From Ilumatobacter sp. (GTDB taxonomy: Bacteria > Actinomycetota > Acidimicrobiia > Acidimicrobiales > Ilumatobacteraceae): 6,768 nucleotides of DNA. The notes beneath the pieces were generated by a model. The model was given only the letters and a program-made list of their open reading frames with translations, searched no databases and was not told the origin of the DNA. The position numbers were made by a program, and so were the translations under genes. Each line of letters begins with the position of its first letter. The stretch's first letter is position 1. The DNA lies in contig JAJCXU010000312.1 of NCBI GenBank assembly GCA_029263275.1, positions 1-6,768 of the forward strand, given 5' to 3'. Shown here one piece after another: positions 1 to 5,675 of the stretch.

Positions 1-1157
1 CTGACGCTGTGGTTGGCGACCTCACGGTTGGCATGAGGCAGCGCGTCGAGATCATCAAGTGCCTCCGGCGCGACCCCTCGATATTGATCTTCGACGAGCC
101 GACCTCGGTCCTCACCCCCGCCGAGAGTGAGCAACTCTTCGAGACCTTGCGCCACGTCGTCGACGACGAGGGCCGAGCCGTTGCGCTCGTCAGCCACAAG
201 CTCGACGAGATCATGCGCGCGACCGACGAGGTCACCATCATGCGCCAGGGTCGAGTGGTCGACAAGGTCGTCACCGGAGAAGTGACCGCGTCGGCGCTGG
301 CCGCCTCGATGGTCGGGCGCAGCGTGTCGCTCCGCGCCGAGCGCGTGGCGCTGGGCGTGATTGACACTGATCTCGAGGGCGCCGAGATACCGGACTCAGA
401 GCACACCGACACTCCCATCGTGCTCGCGATCGACGGGGTCTCCATCCGATCGCGCGACGGCCGCCCGCTGCTCGATGACCTGCACCTGCACGTCCGTGCT
501 GGTGAGATCGTCGGCGTGGCTGGTGTCGAAGGCAACGGACAGCGGCCGCTCGCCGATGCCCTGTCGAGCCTCCTCGACATCGATGCTGGTGAGATCCGAG
601 TGAATGATCAGCCGGTGTCGACAGCGCATGCCGGCGCGATGGCGCATGCGGGTGTCGGCGTGATCCCCGAAGACCGCCACGACTCTGGCGTCGTGCTCGA
701 CATGACCCTCGCCGACAACCTCGCGCTGGTCGACATCGGCGTCGGGGAGCGGCGTGGAGTCATCGACCGAGCGGCCCTCCGCGCGGAGGCGGAAGCGCTG
801 ATTCGTGACTTCGACATCTCGTGCTCAGGTCCCGACGCGCCACTGGCGTCGCTGTCGGGAGGCAATCAGCAGCGAGTCGTGCTCGCTCGCGAGATCTCGC
901 GGCAACCGACGGTCCTCGTCGCCGCGCAGCCGACGCGCGGTCTCGATGTCGGGGCGATCGAGTACATGACCGACCGGCTCCGACAAGTCGCCGAGAGCGG
1001 CGTCGGCGTACTGCTCATATCGAGCGAGTTGGAAGAGATTCTCGACCTCGCCCACCGGATCGTCGTCATCTCCGACGGTCGCATCATCGGTGAGATGGAC
1101 CGCACTGACGCTGATCTCGATCGCATCGGCTTGCTGATGGGTGGGCAGGTCGCATGA
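1..1157 (+). CDS. BmpA-type (NupA/YufO-like) ABC importer double-ATPase subunit, 5' partial
   Basis: This is the energising subunit of an importer of nucleosides or related sugars, acting on the cytoplasmic face of the membrane. The open frame continues to base 3 with no start needed, so the gene is cut by the window edge. About 384 residues are visible. The family usually has about 500, so the first Walker A and Q-loop are missing. What remains of domain 1 is the signature LTVGMRQRVEI (bases 24-56), Walker B ILIFDEPTS (81-107) and the H-loop SHKLDE (about 192-209). Domain 2 has a degenerate Walker A, GVEGNGQ (522-542), with Gln in place of Lys. It has an intact LSGGNQQR signature (856-879) and a degenerate Walker B, VAAQPTRGLD, lacking the usual Asp-Glu. 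Such asymmetry is usual for this family (RbsA/MglA/NupA), so it is not decay. The stop overlaps the next gene by ATGA. The transported substrate is inferred only from family. Confidence 0.93.
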   Translation, partial: DAVVGDLTVGMRQRVEIIKCLRRDPSILIFDEPTSVLTPAESEQLFETLRHVVDDEGRAVALVSHKLDEIMRATDEVTIMRQGRVVDKVVTGEVTASALAASMVGRSVSLRAERVALGVIDTDLEGAEIPDSEHTDTPIVLAIDGVSIRSRDGRPLLDDLHLHVRAGEIVGVAGVEGNGQRPLADALSSLLDIDAGEIRVNDQPVSTAHAGAMAHAGVGVIPEDRHDSGVVLDMTLADNLALVDIGVGERRGVIDRAALRAEAEALIRDFDISCSGPDAPLASLSGGNQQRVVLAREISRQPTVLVAAQPTRGLDVGAIEYMTDRLRQVAESGVGVLLISSELEEILDLAHRIVVISDGRIIGEMDRTDADLDRIGLLMGGQVA

Positions 1158-2350
1158 CCCCCGGATTCGAAGAGACAGAGGTCGACGCGATTTCGTTGAC
1201 CCCTGGTACGCACGAGCACCGCGATCCCTCACCAAGTGAGGGCCGGAACACCAGCCGCTCACGTTGGTTTGACCTCGGCGTCTACGGCGAGACCGTTGGC
1301 CTGTACAGCGCGTGCATCGTCGCCGCATTGGTTCTGTCGGCGATCCTCGTGGAAGCCACCGGCGGCTCGGCAAGTGAGGTGTTCGGCGCACTGCTCGACG
1401 GGAGTGTCCGCGGTCCAGGTCGGATCGGCGTGTCGATTGGCGTGGCGATTCCGCTGCTCCTCGTGGCACTCGGGACCATCGTCTCGACGCAGGCTGGCCT
1501 CGTCAACATCGGTCAAGAGGGCCAGGTGTTCCTCGGGGCAGCATTTGCCGCCTATGTCGGCGTCGAGCTGAGCGGTCCCGGACCGTTGGTCCTGATCGTC
1601 CTCATGGTCGCGGGTGCGGTCGGCGGCGGTCTCTGGGCCGCAATCGCTGCGGTGCTGCGGTACCGACGCAATGTGCCCGAAGTGTTGACCACGCTGCTGC
1701 TCGTCACCATCGGCACCCAGTTGGTCGGCTACGGCTTGAAGAACCAGTGGCTGCTCCTCGCACCGAGCGAAGGGCGCTCGAATCGACAGCAGATCAGCCA
1801 GCAGCTCGATCCCGACACACGGATCCCACGCGTCACCTGGTTCGGCAATGAGTTCCCAACCTCCGTCTTCTTGGCCCTCGGCATCGTCGGACTGCTCGGC
1901 TTCGTTCTCACCTCGACGGTCTGGGGGTTCCGGCTCCGCATGCTCGGCTTCAATCCTCGGACTGCTCGGCGCGCCGGAGTCGCGGCGCCGCGGTACGGCG
2001 GCGGGGCGCTCATCGTGTCGGGTGCCTTCGCCGGACTGGCTGGCGGGCTGATGCTCGCCGGAGGCGACTTCGGCAACTACACACTCGTGCCGGGTTTCCC
2101 GTCCTCGATCGGTTGGACCGGCCTCCTCGTGGCGCTGGTCGCTCGGCAGCGCGTGTCGGCAGCGGTCTTGGTCGCCGTCGTCTTCGCCTGCCTTCGGACC
2201 GGGTCGGGCTTTCTTGCTTCAACCGGCGTCGAGCGTCGCGTTACCGACGTGGTGCAAGGGCTCCTCGTCTTGGCGCTGCTGATCCCGCCCGCCTTGCTCT
2301 TCGTCCGTCAACGCCGACGTGAGTTGGCTGCTTCGGGGGACCGGACATGA
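1154..2350 (+). CDS. BmpA-type ABC importer permease (NupB/YufP-like, BPD_transp_2 fold)
   Basis: This is the first of two non-identical permeases forming the membrane channel of the importer. The 398-residue product begins with about 37 hydrophilic residues, likely cytoplasmic. Roughly nine hydrophobic segments follow (near residues 48-66, 93-113, 122-138, 144-168, 177-195, 237-256, 283-303, 318-346 and 368-385). Family hallmarks are VNIGQEGQVFLGA (residues 117-129), EVLTTLLL (176-183) and the glycine-rich SGAFAGLAGGLMLAGG (289-304). The tail is basic (RQRRRE). The ATG was chosen because it sits in an ATGA overlap with the stop of the ATPase gene, which indicates translational coupling; no strong Shine-Dalgarno is evident. 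The length is slightly above that usual for NupB-type proteins because of the N-terminal extension. The family call is secure, but nucleoside versus other substrate is not resolved. Confidence 0.92.
   Translation: MTPGFEETEVDAISLTPGTHEHRDPSPSEGRNTSRSRWFDLGVYGETVGLYSACIVAALVLSAILVEATGGSASEVFGALLDGSVRGPGRIGVSIGVAIPLLLVALGTIVSTQAGLVNIGQEGQVFLGAAFAAYVGVELSGPGPLVLIVLMVAGAVGGGLWAAIAAVLRYRRNVPEVLTTLLLVTIGTQLVGYGLKNQWLLLAPSEGRSNRQQISQQLDPDTRIPRVTWFGNEFPTSVFLALGIVGLLGFVLTSTVWGFRLRMLGFNPRTARRAGVAAPRYGGGALIVSGAFAGLAGGLMLAGGDFGNYTLVPGFPSSIGWTGLLVALVARQRVSAAVLVAVVFACLRTGSGFLASTGVERRVTDVVQGLLVLALLIPPALLFVRQRRRELAASGDRT
2335..2340 (+). promoter_or_regulatory. Ribosome binding site of the second permease gene
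   Basis: GGGGGA lies six nucleotides before the ATG at 2347, inside the last codons of the preceding permease. It supports that start together with the ATGA overlap. It is only a partial match to the anti-Shine-Dalgarno complement. Confidence 0.5.
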
Positions 2351-3288
2351 TCGGTGACTTCTTGGGTGCGCTGCTCGACGTCGCCACGTCGGAGGCCGCC
2401 TACATCAACGCCTTCACGTTCGCGGTGTTCCTCGCGTTCGGCGCATCAGGGGAGTGGGTGGCCGAACGGTCGGGCACGCTCAACATCTCGGTCGAGGCAA
2501 TGTTCCTCGCCTCAGCCTTTGCCGCGGTCATCGGCTTTGACCGCAGCGGGGGCAACCAGGTCGTCGCCCTGTTCTGCGGCATCGCCGCGAGCCTCGTGGT
2601 CGCGCTCGTGCAAGCCCAGATGAGTCATCGACTCGTGGCGAATCAGTTCGTGGTCGGGCTGACGCTGAACATTCTCGTGCTCGGCTTGGCGAGCTTCCTC
2701 GCGTCCGAACTCGAGTTCAGTTCGAAGAAGTCTAAGAGCACATCGATCCCGTTGCTGTCCGACATCCCCCTGGTTGGACGTGCGCTGTTCGATCGGGCAT
2801 GGCTCTTCTACCTCATCTACGCAGTCGTGCCCATCTGCTGGTGGCTGGTCTACCGCACGCGCTGGGGTCTCGAACTTCGGGCCGCCGGTGAGAACCCGCA
2901 GTCCGCTGACGTGTCAGGGATCGACGTCAATCGCCGACGTCGGCAGGGGATCTACGTGCTCGGTGTCACCGCCGGCATCGGTGGCGCCTATTTGGTCTTG
3001 GGCGCCGTTGGCCAGTTCGAGGATTCGATCGTCGGAGGGCGTGGGTTCATTGCCCTGATCGCCGTGATCTTTGGCGGCTGGACACTTCGTGGAACGATCG
3101 CCGGCTGCATCTTGTTCGGTGTGGTGCTGTCGTTCCGACTCTCGTTGCCCGCGCTCGGTTACGAGCTCAACGGCGATCTGCTCGCCTCGCTCCCGTTCGT
3201 CGTGACGATTGTCGCGATGTCCGTGTTCGCCACACGGGTACGTGCGCCCAGCGCGCTCGCCCAGCCCTTCATCAGAGGGCTGAAGTAG
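2347..3288 (+). CDS. BmpA-type ABC importer permease (NupC/YufQ-like, BPD_transp_2 fold)
   Basis: This is the second permease of the importer and pairs with the preceding one as a heterodimer. The product has 313 residues, close to the usual NupC/YufQ length. Family signatures are ERSGTLNISVEAMFLASAFAA-like at residues 40-60 (usual form ERsGvlNiglEGmml), ANQFVVGLTLNILVLGLASF (98-117), the cytoplasmic coupling segment RAAGENPQSADVSGIDV (178-194) and VGGRGFIALIAVIFGGW (229-245). In the first of these the usual Glu-Gly has become Glu-Ala (VEAM), a mild departure. About eight hydrophobic segments are visible. The start is fixed by the ATGA overlap with the upstream permease. The gene ends in TAG, unlike the TGA stops of its neighbours. 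It is the last gene of the transporter operon, since the next gene is on the other strand 20 nt away. Confidence 0.92.
   Translation: MIGDFLGALLDVATSEAAYINAFTFAVFLAFGASGEWVAERSGTLNISVEAMFLASAFAAVIGFDRSGGNQVVALFCGIAASLVVALVQAQMSHRLVANQFVVGLTLNILVLGLASFLASELEFSSKKSKSTSIPLLSDIPLVGRALFDRAWLFYLIYAVVPICWWLVYRTRWGLELRAAGENPQSADVSGIDVNRRRRQGIYVLGVTAGIGGAYLVLGAVGQFEDSIVGGRGFIALIAVIFGGWTLRGTIAGCILFGVVLSFRLSLPALGYELNGDLLASLPFVVTIVAMSVFATRVRAPSALAQPFIRGLK
3262..3282 (+). terminator. Hairpin over the stop of the transporter operon, possible bidirectional terminator
   Basis: CAGCCCT at 3262-3268 pairs perfectly with AGGGCTG at 3276-3282 around a 7-nt loop. The hairpin is formed by the last codons of the second permease, just before its TAG stop. 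It lies between two convergent genes, so it could act on either strand. There is no T-run on either side. Intrinsic termination is therefore only a possibility, and the stem may instead mark a 3' end or be fortuitous in GC-rich DNA. Confidence 0.3.
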
Positions 3289-3308
3289 TGCCCGCCGTGG
3301 GCGCCGTG

Positions 3309-3764
3309 TCAGCCGAGGATCTGCTCGACGGAGAACTCGAGGTTGTTGCCGTCGGGGTCGGTGACGATGCAGATGTAACCGACGACTTCGTTGCGGTACA
3401 TCGGGCCGAGGAGCAGGCAGCCTTCCTCGCGGGCCATGTCGGCGATTGCGTCGACCTCTTCGCGGGTGTCGAGCGACAGGCCGAGGTGACTAATCGACGT
3501 CAAGAAGCCGTAGGAGGCCTCGATCGAGCCGGTGATCTGCTTGGGCAGGTCGCCTTCGATCAGCACGATGACGAATCGGGCGGCCTCGCCGACCGTGCGG
3601 TCACGTTCGTTCGCGAGCCACGCTGTCCGCATCTTCGTCTCGTCGTCGTACCGCTCATGAATGAGGGCCAACGTCGTGTACTTCTCGTAGAACGCGAGCG
3701 TCGCAGCCAGGTCTCGCACCGGCAGAGCGATGTGGGTGAGCAGAGAGTTCGGAGGCGTTGTCAC
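3309..3764 (-). CDS. VOC-superfamily (glyoxalase I / lactoylglutathione lyase-like) metalloprotein
   Basis: This small 151-residue protein has the paired beta-alpha-beta-beta-beta fold of the vicinal oxygen chelate superfamily. The N-terminal half opens with LLTHIALPVRDLAATLAFYEKY (from residue 8), split here as THIALPVRD and LAFYEKY. The C-terminal half has SHLGLSLDT (92-100) and closes with TDPDGNNLEFSVEQ (135-148). The putative metal ligands H11, E70, H93 and E143 match the 2-His/2-Glu arrangement of glyoxalase I in order and approximate spacing. Length (about 130-150) also fits. A ring-cleavage dioxygenase is less likely because these are longer, and a simple resistance-type VOC protein cannot be excluded. 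The GTG start was chosen because no in-frame ATG lies near the fold start and because a -10 box is correctly placed for a leaderless message. The gene is divergent from the enzyme operon and convergent with the transporter. Confidence 0.85.
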   Translation of the reverse strand: MTTPPNSLLTHIALPVRDLAATLAFYEKYTTLALIHERYDDETKMRTAWLANERDRTVGEAARFVIVLIEGDLPKQITGSIEASYGFLTSISHLGLSLDTREEVDAIADMAREEGCLLLGPMYRNEVVGYICIVTDPDGNNLEFSVEQILG

Positions 3765-3770
3765 CGCCTC
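3752..3770. repeat. Inverted repeat GAGGCG-N7-CGCCTC across the VOC start codon, candidate operator
   Basis: Two perfect 6-bp arms are separated by 7 bp, with the centre at 3761 next to the GTG start (3762-3764 on the minus strand). Size and spacing suit a dimeric repressor. It overlaps the predicted transcription start of the VOC gene and lies just upstream of the divergent enzyme operon. It could alternatively form a stem in the first codons of the VOC mRNA. No regulator gene is visible in the window. Confidence 0.35.
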
Positions 3771-3776
3771 ATTGTA
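3771..3776 (-). promoter_or_regulatory. -10 box TACAAT for a leaderless VOC transcript
   Basis: On the minus strand TACAAT matches the TANNNT actinobacterial -10 pattern. Its last T lies seven nucleotides before the first base of the GTG start, the usual distance from -10 to +1, so the transcript would begin at the start codon. There is only a weak GAGG two bases before GTG, too close to act as a normal ribosome site. The -35 candidate CTGATC at 3794-3799 (17-bp spacing) is poor. Confidence 0.45.
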
Positions 3777-3777
3777 C

Positions 3778-3782
3778 GGAGG
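3778..3782 (+). promoter_or_regulatory. Consensus GGAGG ribosome binding site in front of a 7-codon upstream ORF
   Basis: A perfect GGAGG core lies six nucleotides before the ATG at 3789, and 26 nt before the racemase-family start at 3809. That is too far to serve the latter directly. It therefore points to translation of the small upstream ORF. Confidence 0.45.
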
Positions 3783-3788
3783 ACGGCA

Positions 3789-3812
3789 ATGCAGATCAGA
3801 GGTGAACGATGA
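3789..3812 (+). CDS. Possible 7-codon leader/upstream ORF (MQIRGER)
   Basis: ATG is followed by six sense codons and TGA, giving the peptide MQIRGER. The stop overlaps the start of the enolase-superfamily gene as ATGA. The ORF has the consensus GGAGG in front of it, while the main gene has its own ribosome site inside it. This layout allows ribosomes finishing the short ORF to re-initiate on the enzyme gene. The peptide shows no run of a single amino acid that would suggest classic attenuation. Its expression is an inference from layout only, and a chance ORF is possible. Confidence 0.3.
   Translation: MQIRGER
3799..3805 (+). promoter_or_regulatory. Ribosome binding site of the enolase-superfamily gene
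   Basis: GAGGTGA is an exact 7-nt match to the complement of the 16S rRNA 3' end. The GAGG core ends six nucleotides before the ATG at 3809, which supports that start. Confidence 0.7.
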
Positions 3813-4975
3813 AGATCGTCGACGTCACACCCGTCGCGTGCTCGTACGGCACCGACCGTGAACGAATGTCGTTTCTGTTCGTCAAAGTGACCGCCGATGA
3901 CGGCACCGTCGGGTGGGGAGAGGCCTGCGACAGCTACGGCTGCTCGTACGCCTCCGTGCTCGCGACGACCGTCTCAGACGTGCTCGCGCCGTTGGTTGTT
4001 GGCCAGGAACTGGAGTCCGTTGACCCGATTGCCGAGCGCATGCGGCTCTTCACTCGTCGCCGTTTGGGCGATGCCTGGGTTGGCGCGCAGGCCCGGTCGG
4101 CGATCGAGATCGCGCTCTGGGATCTGGCGGCACGCGCCGCGGACCGATCGATCAGCTCCCTGATCGGGCGCGTGCATGACGATGTCGAGGTCTATGCCTC
4201 GTCGGCCTTCCTCGAGGAAGGTCCGGCCGATCACCACATGGGCATCTTGGCGCCGCTGCTCGACCGTGGTGTTCGAAAGGTCAAGGTACGCACGGGGCCC
4301 GAGTGGCAGGCCGACCTCGACACGCTCGCCGACCTCCGCGCCCGGCTCGGGCCGGACATCGAGATGATGGTCGATGCAAGCGAGACCTACACACTGCCGA
4401 CCGCCCGGGTGCTCGCCACCGAGCTGGCCAAGTTCGACGTGCGCTGGATCGAGGAGCCGTTGCCCCAGGCCGAGCGCGCCGGTATCGAGGCGCTCGTCCA
4501 GCACTCCCCCGTCCCCGTCGCGTACGGGGAGCATCTCTTCGGTTTGCAGGAAGCAATCGAGGCGATGCGGCGACGCCAACTCGATGTGTTGCAGCCCGAT
4601 GCGTCGACCGCCGGCGGAATCTCTGAGGCTCGCCGGATGGCCGAGGCTGCCGCGTCGTTCGGCGTTCGAGTCGTGCCACACGTGTGTGCCGGACCGATCT
4701 CTCTCGCAGCGAACTTGCACCTCGCCGGCAGCGTCGCAGCGATTCGCACGATCGAATACCCACCGAGCTTGTTCGGCGTCTGGGACGCGTTCTCTGACGG
4801 GGCGGTTCTCGGTCTGGAAGCGATCGAGGACGGGCGGGTCCGCATCCCCGATGCACCGGGCCTTGGTGTCGTGCTCGATGAAGCGGCAGCGGCCGCGCAT
4901 CCGTACGAAGCACCCGGAGTTCGCGCTGTCGGCACGACGGGCGGCCTTCCCGACCGCTTCGTCGGCGACCGATGA
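3809..4975 (+). CDS. Enolase-superfamily enzyme, mandelate racemase subgroup (acid-sugar dehydratase / racemase / cycloisomerase-like)
   Basis: This is probably a Mg2+-dependent enzyme that abstracts the alpha-proton of a carboxylate substrate, acting in the cytosol. The 388-residue length is normal for the superfamily. The N-terminal capping domain spans about residues 1-125 (MKIVDVTPVA start, VGWGEA at 34-39) and the barrel follows. The barrel has KVK (K157, K159), metal ligands D189 (MMVDAS), E215 (WIEEP) and E241 (YGEH), and the Asp-His dyad D264 (QPD) and H291 (PH). Spacings from D189 to E215, E241, D264 and H291 are 26, 26, 23 and 27 residues, which are the mandelate racemase spacings as I recall them. 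Both the Lys base and the His base are therefore present, so it is not the MLE subgroup. E316 may be the electrophilic acid. Substrates known for relatives include galactarate, gluconate and galactarolactone; which applies here is unknown. It is the first substantial gene of the enzyme operon. Confidence 0.9.
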   Translation: MKIVDVTPVACSYGTDRERMSFLFVKVTADDGTVGWGEACDSYGCSYASVLATTVSDVLAPLVVGQELESVDPIAERMRLFTRRRLGDAWVGAQARSAIEIALWDLAARAADRSISSLIGRVHDDVEVYASSAFLEEGPADHHMGILAPLLDRGVRKVKVRTGPEWQADLDTLADLRARLGPDIEMMVDASETYTLPTARVLATELAKFDVRWIEEPLPQAERAGIEALVQHSPVPVAYGEHLFGLQEAIEAMRRRQLDVLQPDASTAGGISEARRMAEAAASFGVRVVPHVCAGPISLAANLHLAGSVAAIRTIEYPPSLFGVWDAFSDGAVLGLEAIEDGRVRIPDAPGLGVVLDEAAAAAHPYEAPGVRAVGTTGGLPDRFVGDR

Positions 4976-5058
4976 CGACCCTTCTTCAATCCAGCCCTTC
5001 TTCTAGCGATCTTTCCCAGCGATCTTTCCATCATCAGCAATCAGGAGTTACGAGATGA
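4972..5058 (+). CDS. Possible 28-codon small ORF bridging the racemase-family and HD genes
   Basis: An ATG overlapping the stop of the enolase-superfamily gene (ATGA at 4972-4975) opens a 28-codon frame. Its TGA overlaps the start of the HD-domain gene (ATGA at 5055-5058). The ORF fills the whole 79-nt gap. The peptide is hydrophilic, rich in Ser and Gln (segments SSPSSSDLSQ and HHQQ), with no membrane segment. No Shine-Dalgarno precedes it, so it would rely on coupling from the upstream gene. Against it: the gap contains a 13-bp tandem repeat whose period is not a multiple of three, the codons are less GC-biased at third positions than in the neighbours, and the peptide resembles no family I recognise. 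Confidence 0.3.
   Translation: MTTLLQSSPSSSDLSQRSFHHQQSGVTR
5005..5029. repeat. Tandem direct repeat AGCGATCTTTCC, two copies, 13-bp period
   Basis: AGCGATCTTTCC occurs at 5005-5016 and again at 5018-5029, separated by one C. Just upstream CCCTTCTTC also occurs twice (4979-4987 and 4995-5003). The stretch 4979-5029 is unusually rich in pyrimidines and poorer in GC than the genes. It may be a slippage duplication, a protein-binding site, or simply non-coding spacer. Confidence 0.6.
5043..5047 (+). promoter_or_regulatory. AGGAG ribosome binding site of the HD-domain gene
   Basis: AGGAG lies seven nucleotides before the ATG at 5055 and fixes that start. It lies within the last codons of the possible 28-codon ORF, so re-initiation after that ORF would be possible. 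Confidence 0.75.
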
Positions 5059-5663
5059 CCGACACCACCAACGACATCCTCATCGATCGAACGGCTGGCG
5101 CCGTGGGGTTCGACGGCGAGATCGGCTCGAGCATGGCTGAATTCTCTGCCGAGTACATGACCTATGTCGAGGAGCACCTCGACACGGACCTCGGTCGCGT
5201 CGCTGACCGCATGCTCGTGCTCCTGCGCTCGATGGATCAGCTCCACCAGGGCTTCGTCGTCAGCCAGCTCGATCACGCTCTGCAGACCGCAACCCGCGCC
5301 GAGCGTGACGGGGCCGACCTCGACATGATCGTTGCATCGCTCTGCCACGACGTGGGCAAGACATTCTCGAACATGAATCATCCCGCAGTCGCCGCAGAAA
5401 TGCTGCGTCCATGGGTGAGCGACGAGGCCTACTGGGTCGTGAAGTACCACCAGGACTTCCAAGGCCGCCACTACTACGCCCGAATCGGCATGGACCCCGA
5501 CCTTCGCCTCCGGCATGTCGACCATCCGGCGTATGCGCTCGGCGAGAAGTTCGCCGACGTCTGGGACCAGACCGCATTCGACCCCGACTACGACAGCGAG
5601 TCGCTCGAGCACTTCGAACCGATGGTCCGCGAAGTGTTCGGTCGAACCGCCCGACGCGGCTGA
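5055..5663 (+). CDS. HD-domain protein of the PhnZ/COG4341 type, possible di-iron oxygenase or phosphohydrolase
   Basis: This 202-residue cytosolic HD-fold protein has DHALQTA (H74), CHDVGK (H98, D99), NHPAVAAEML (H109), HQDFQG (H132) and WDQTAFDPDYD (D171). Together these supply the six ligands H...HD...H...H...D expected for a two-metal site. The 24-residue step from H74 to H98 equals that in PhnZ (H34 to H58), as recalled. Proteins of this group are often annotated as predicted HD phosphohydrolases. However, PhnZ, TmpB and the related myo-inositol oxygenase are mixed-valence di-iron enzymes that cleave C-C or C-P bonds with O2. The PhnZ loop residues Tyr24 and Glu27 align by position with H64 and F67 here, so the substrate or chemistry probably differs. 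It sits between a racemase-family gene and an amidohydrolase gene, suggesting a catabolic role. Family assignment is strong, but reaction type is open. Confidence 0.82.
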   Translation: MTDTTNDILIDRTAGAVGFDGEIGSSMAEFSAEYMTYVEEHLDTDLGRVADRMLVLLRSMDQLHQGFVVSQLDHALQTATRAERDGADLDMIVASLCHDVGKTFSNMNHPAVAAEMLRPWVSDEAYWVVKYHQDFQGRHYYARIGMDPDLRLRHVDHPAYALGEKFADVWDQTAFDPDYDSESLEHFEPMVREVFGRTARRG

Positions 5664-5675
5664 CGTCTCCACCTG

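Noticed and set aside
496..597. TGCTGGTGAGATC repeated in the ATPase gene
   Set aside because: Both copies encode an AGEI segment in the same frame. It is explained by codon choice and recurring ABC-domain wording, not by a repeat element.
522..930. Degenerate Walker A and Walker B in the second ATPase domain as evidence of a decaying gene
   Set aside because: The GVEGNGQ and AAQPTRGLD forms are normal for the RbsA/NupA-type tandem ATPases, and the frame is intact.
1887..1970. TCGGACTGCTCGGC repeated at 1887-1900 and 1957-1970 within the first permease gene
   Set aside because: The copies are 70 bp apart and read in different frames, so they encode unrelated residues. Chance is likely in GC-rich sequence.
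3290..3302. GCCC-N5-GGGC mini-hairpin just after the permease stop
   Set aside because: Only four base pairs and no T-run. The 7-bp stem immediately upstream is the better candidate.
3288..3812. 174-codon open frame on the + strand, opposite the VOC gene
   Set aside because: It is fully antisense to a well-recognised VOC protein and its translation shows no domain. Only its last seven codons, which have their own ribosome site, were kept as a possible leader ORF.
3974..4900. 308-codon minus-strand frame opposite the enolase-superfamily gene
   Set aside because: Long antisense frames are expected in GC-rich coding DNA. The + strand protein has a complete catalytic set, and the antisense product has no recognisable motif.
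5034..5672. 212-codon minus-strand frame opposite the HD gene
   Set aside because: It is a shadow of the HD gene, whose six metal ligands and ribosome site are clear on the + strand.
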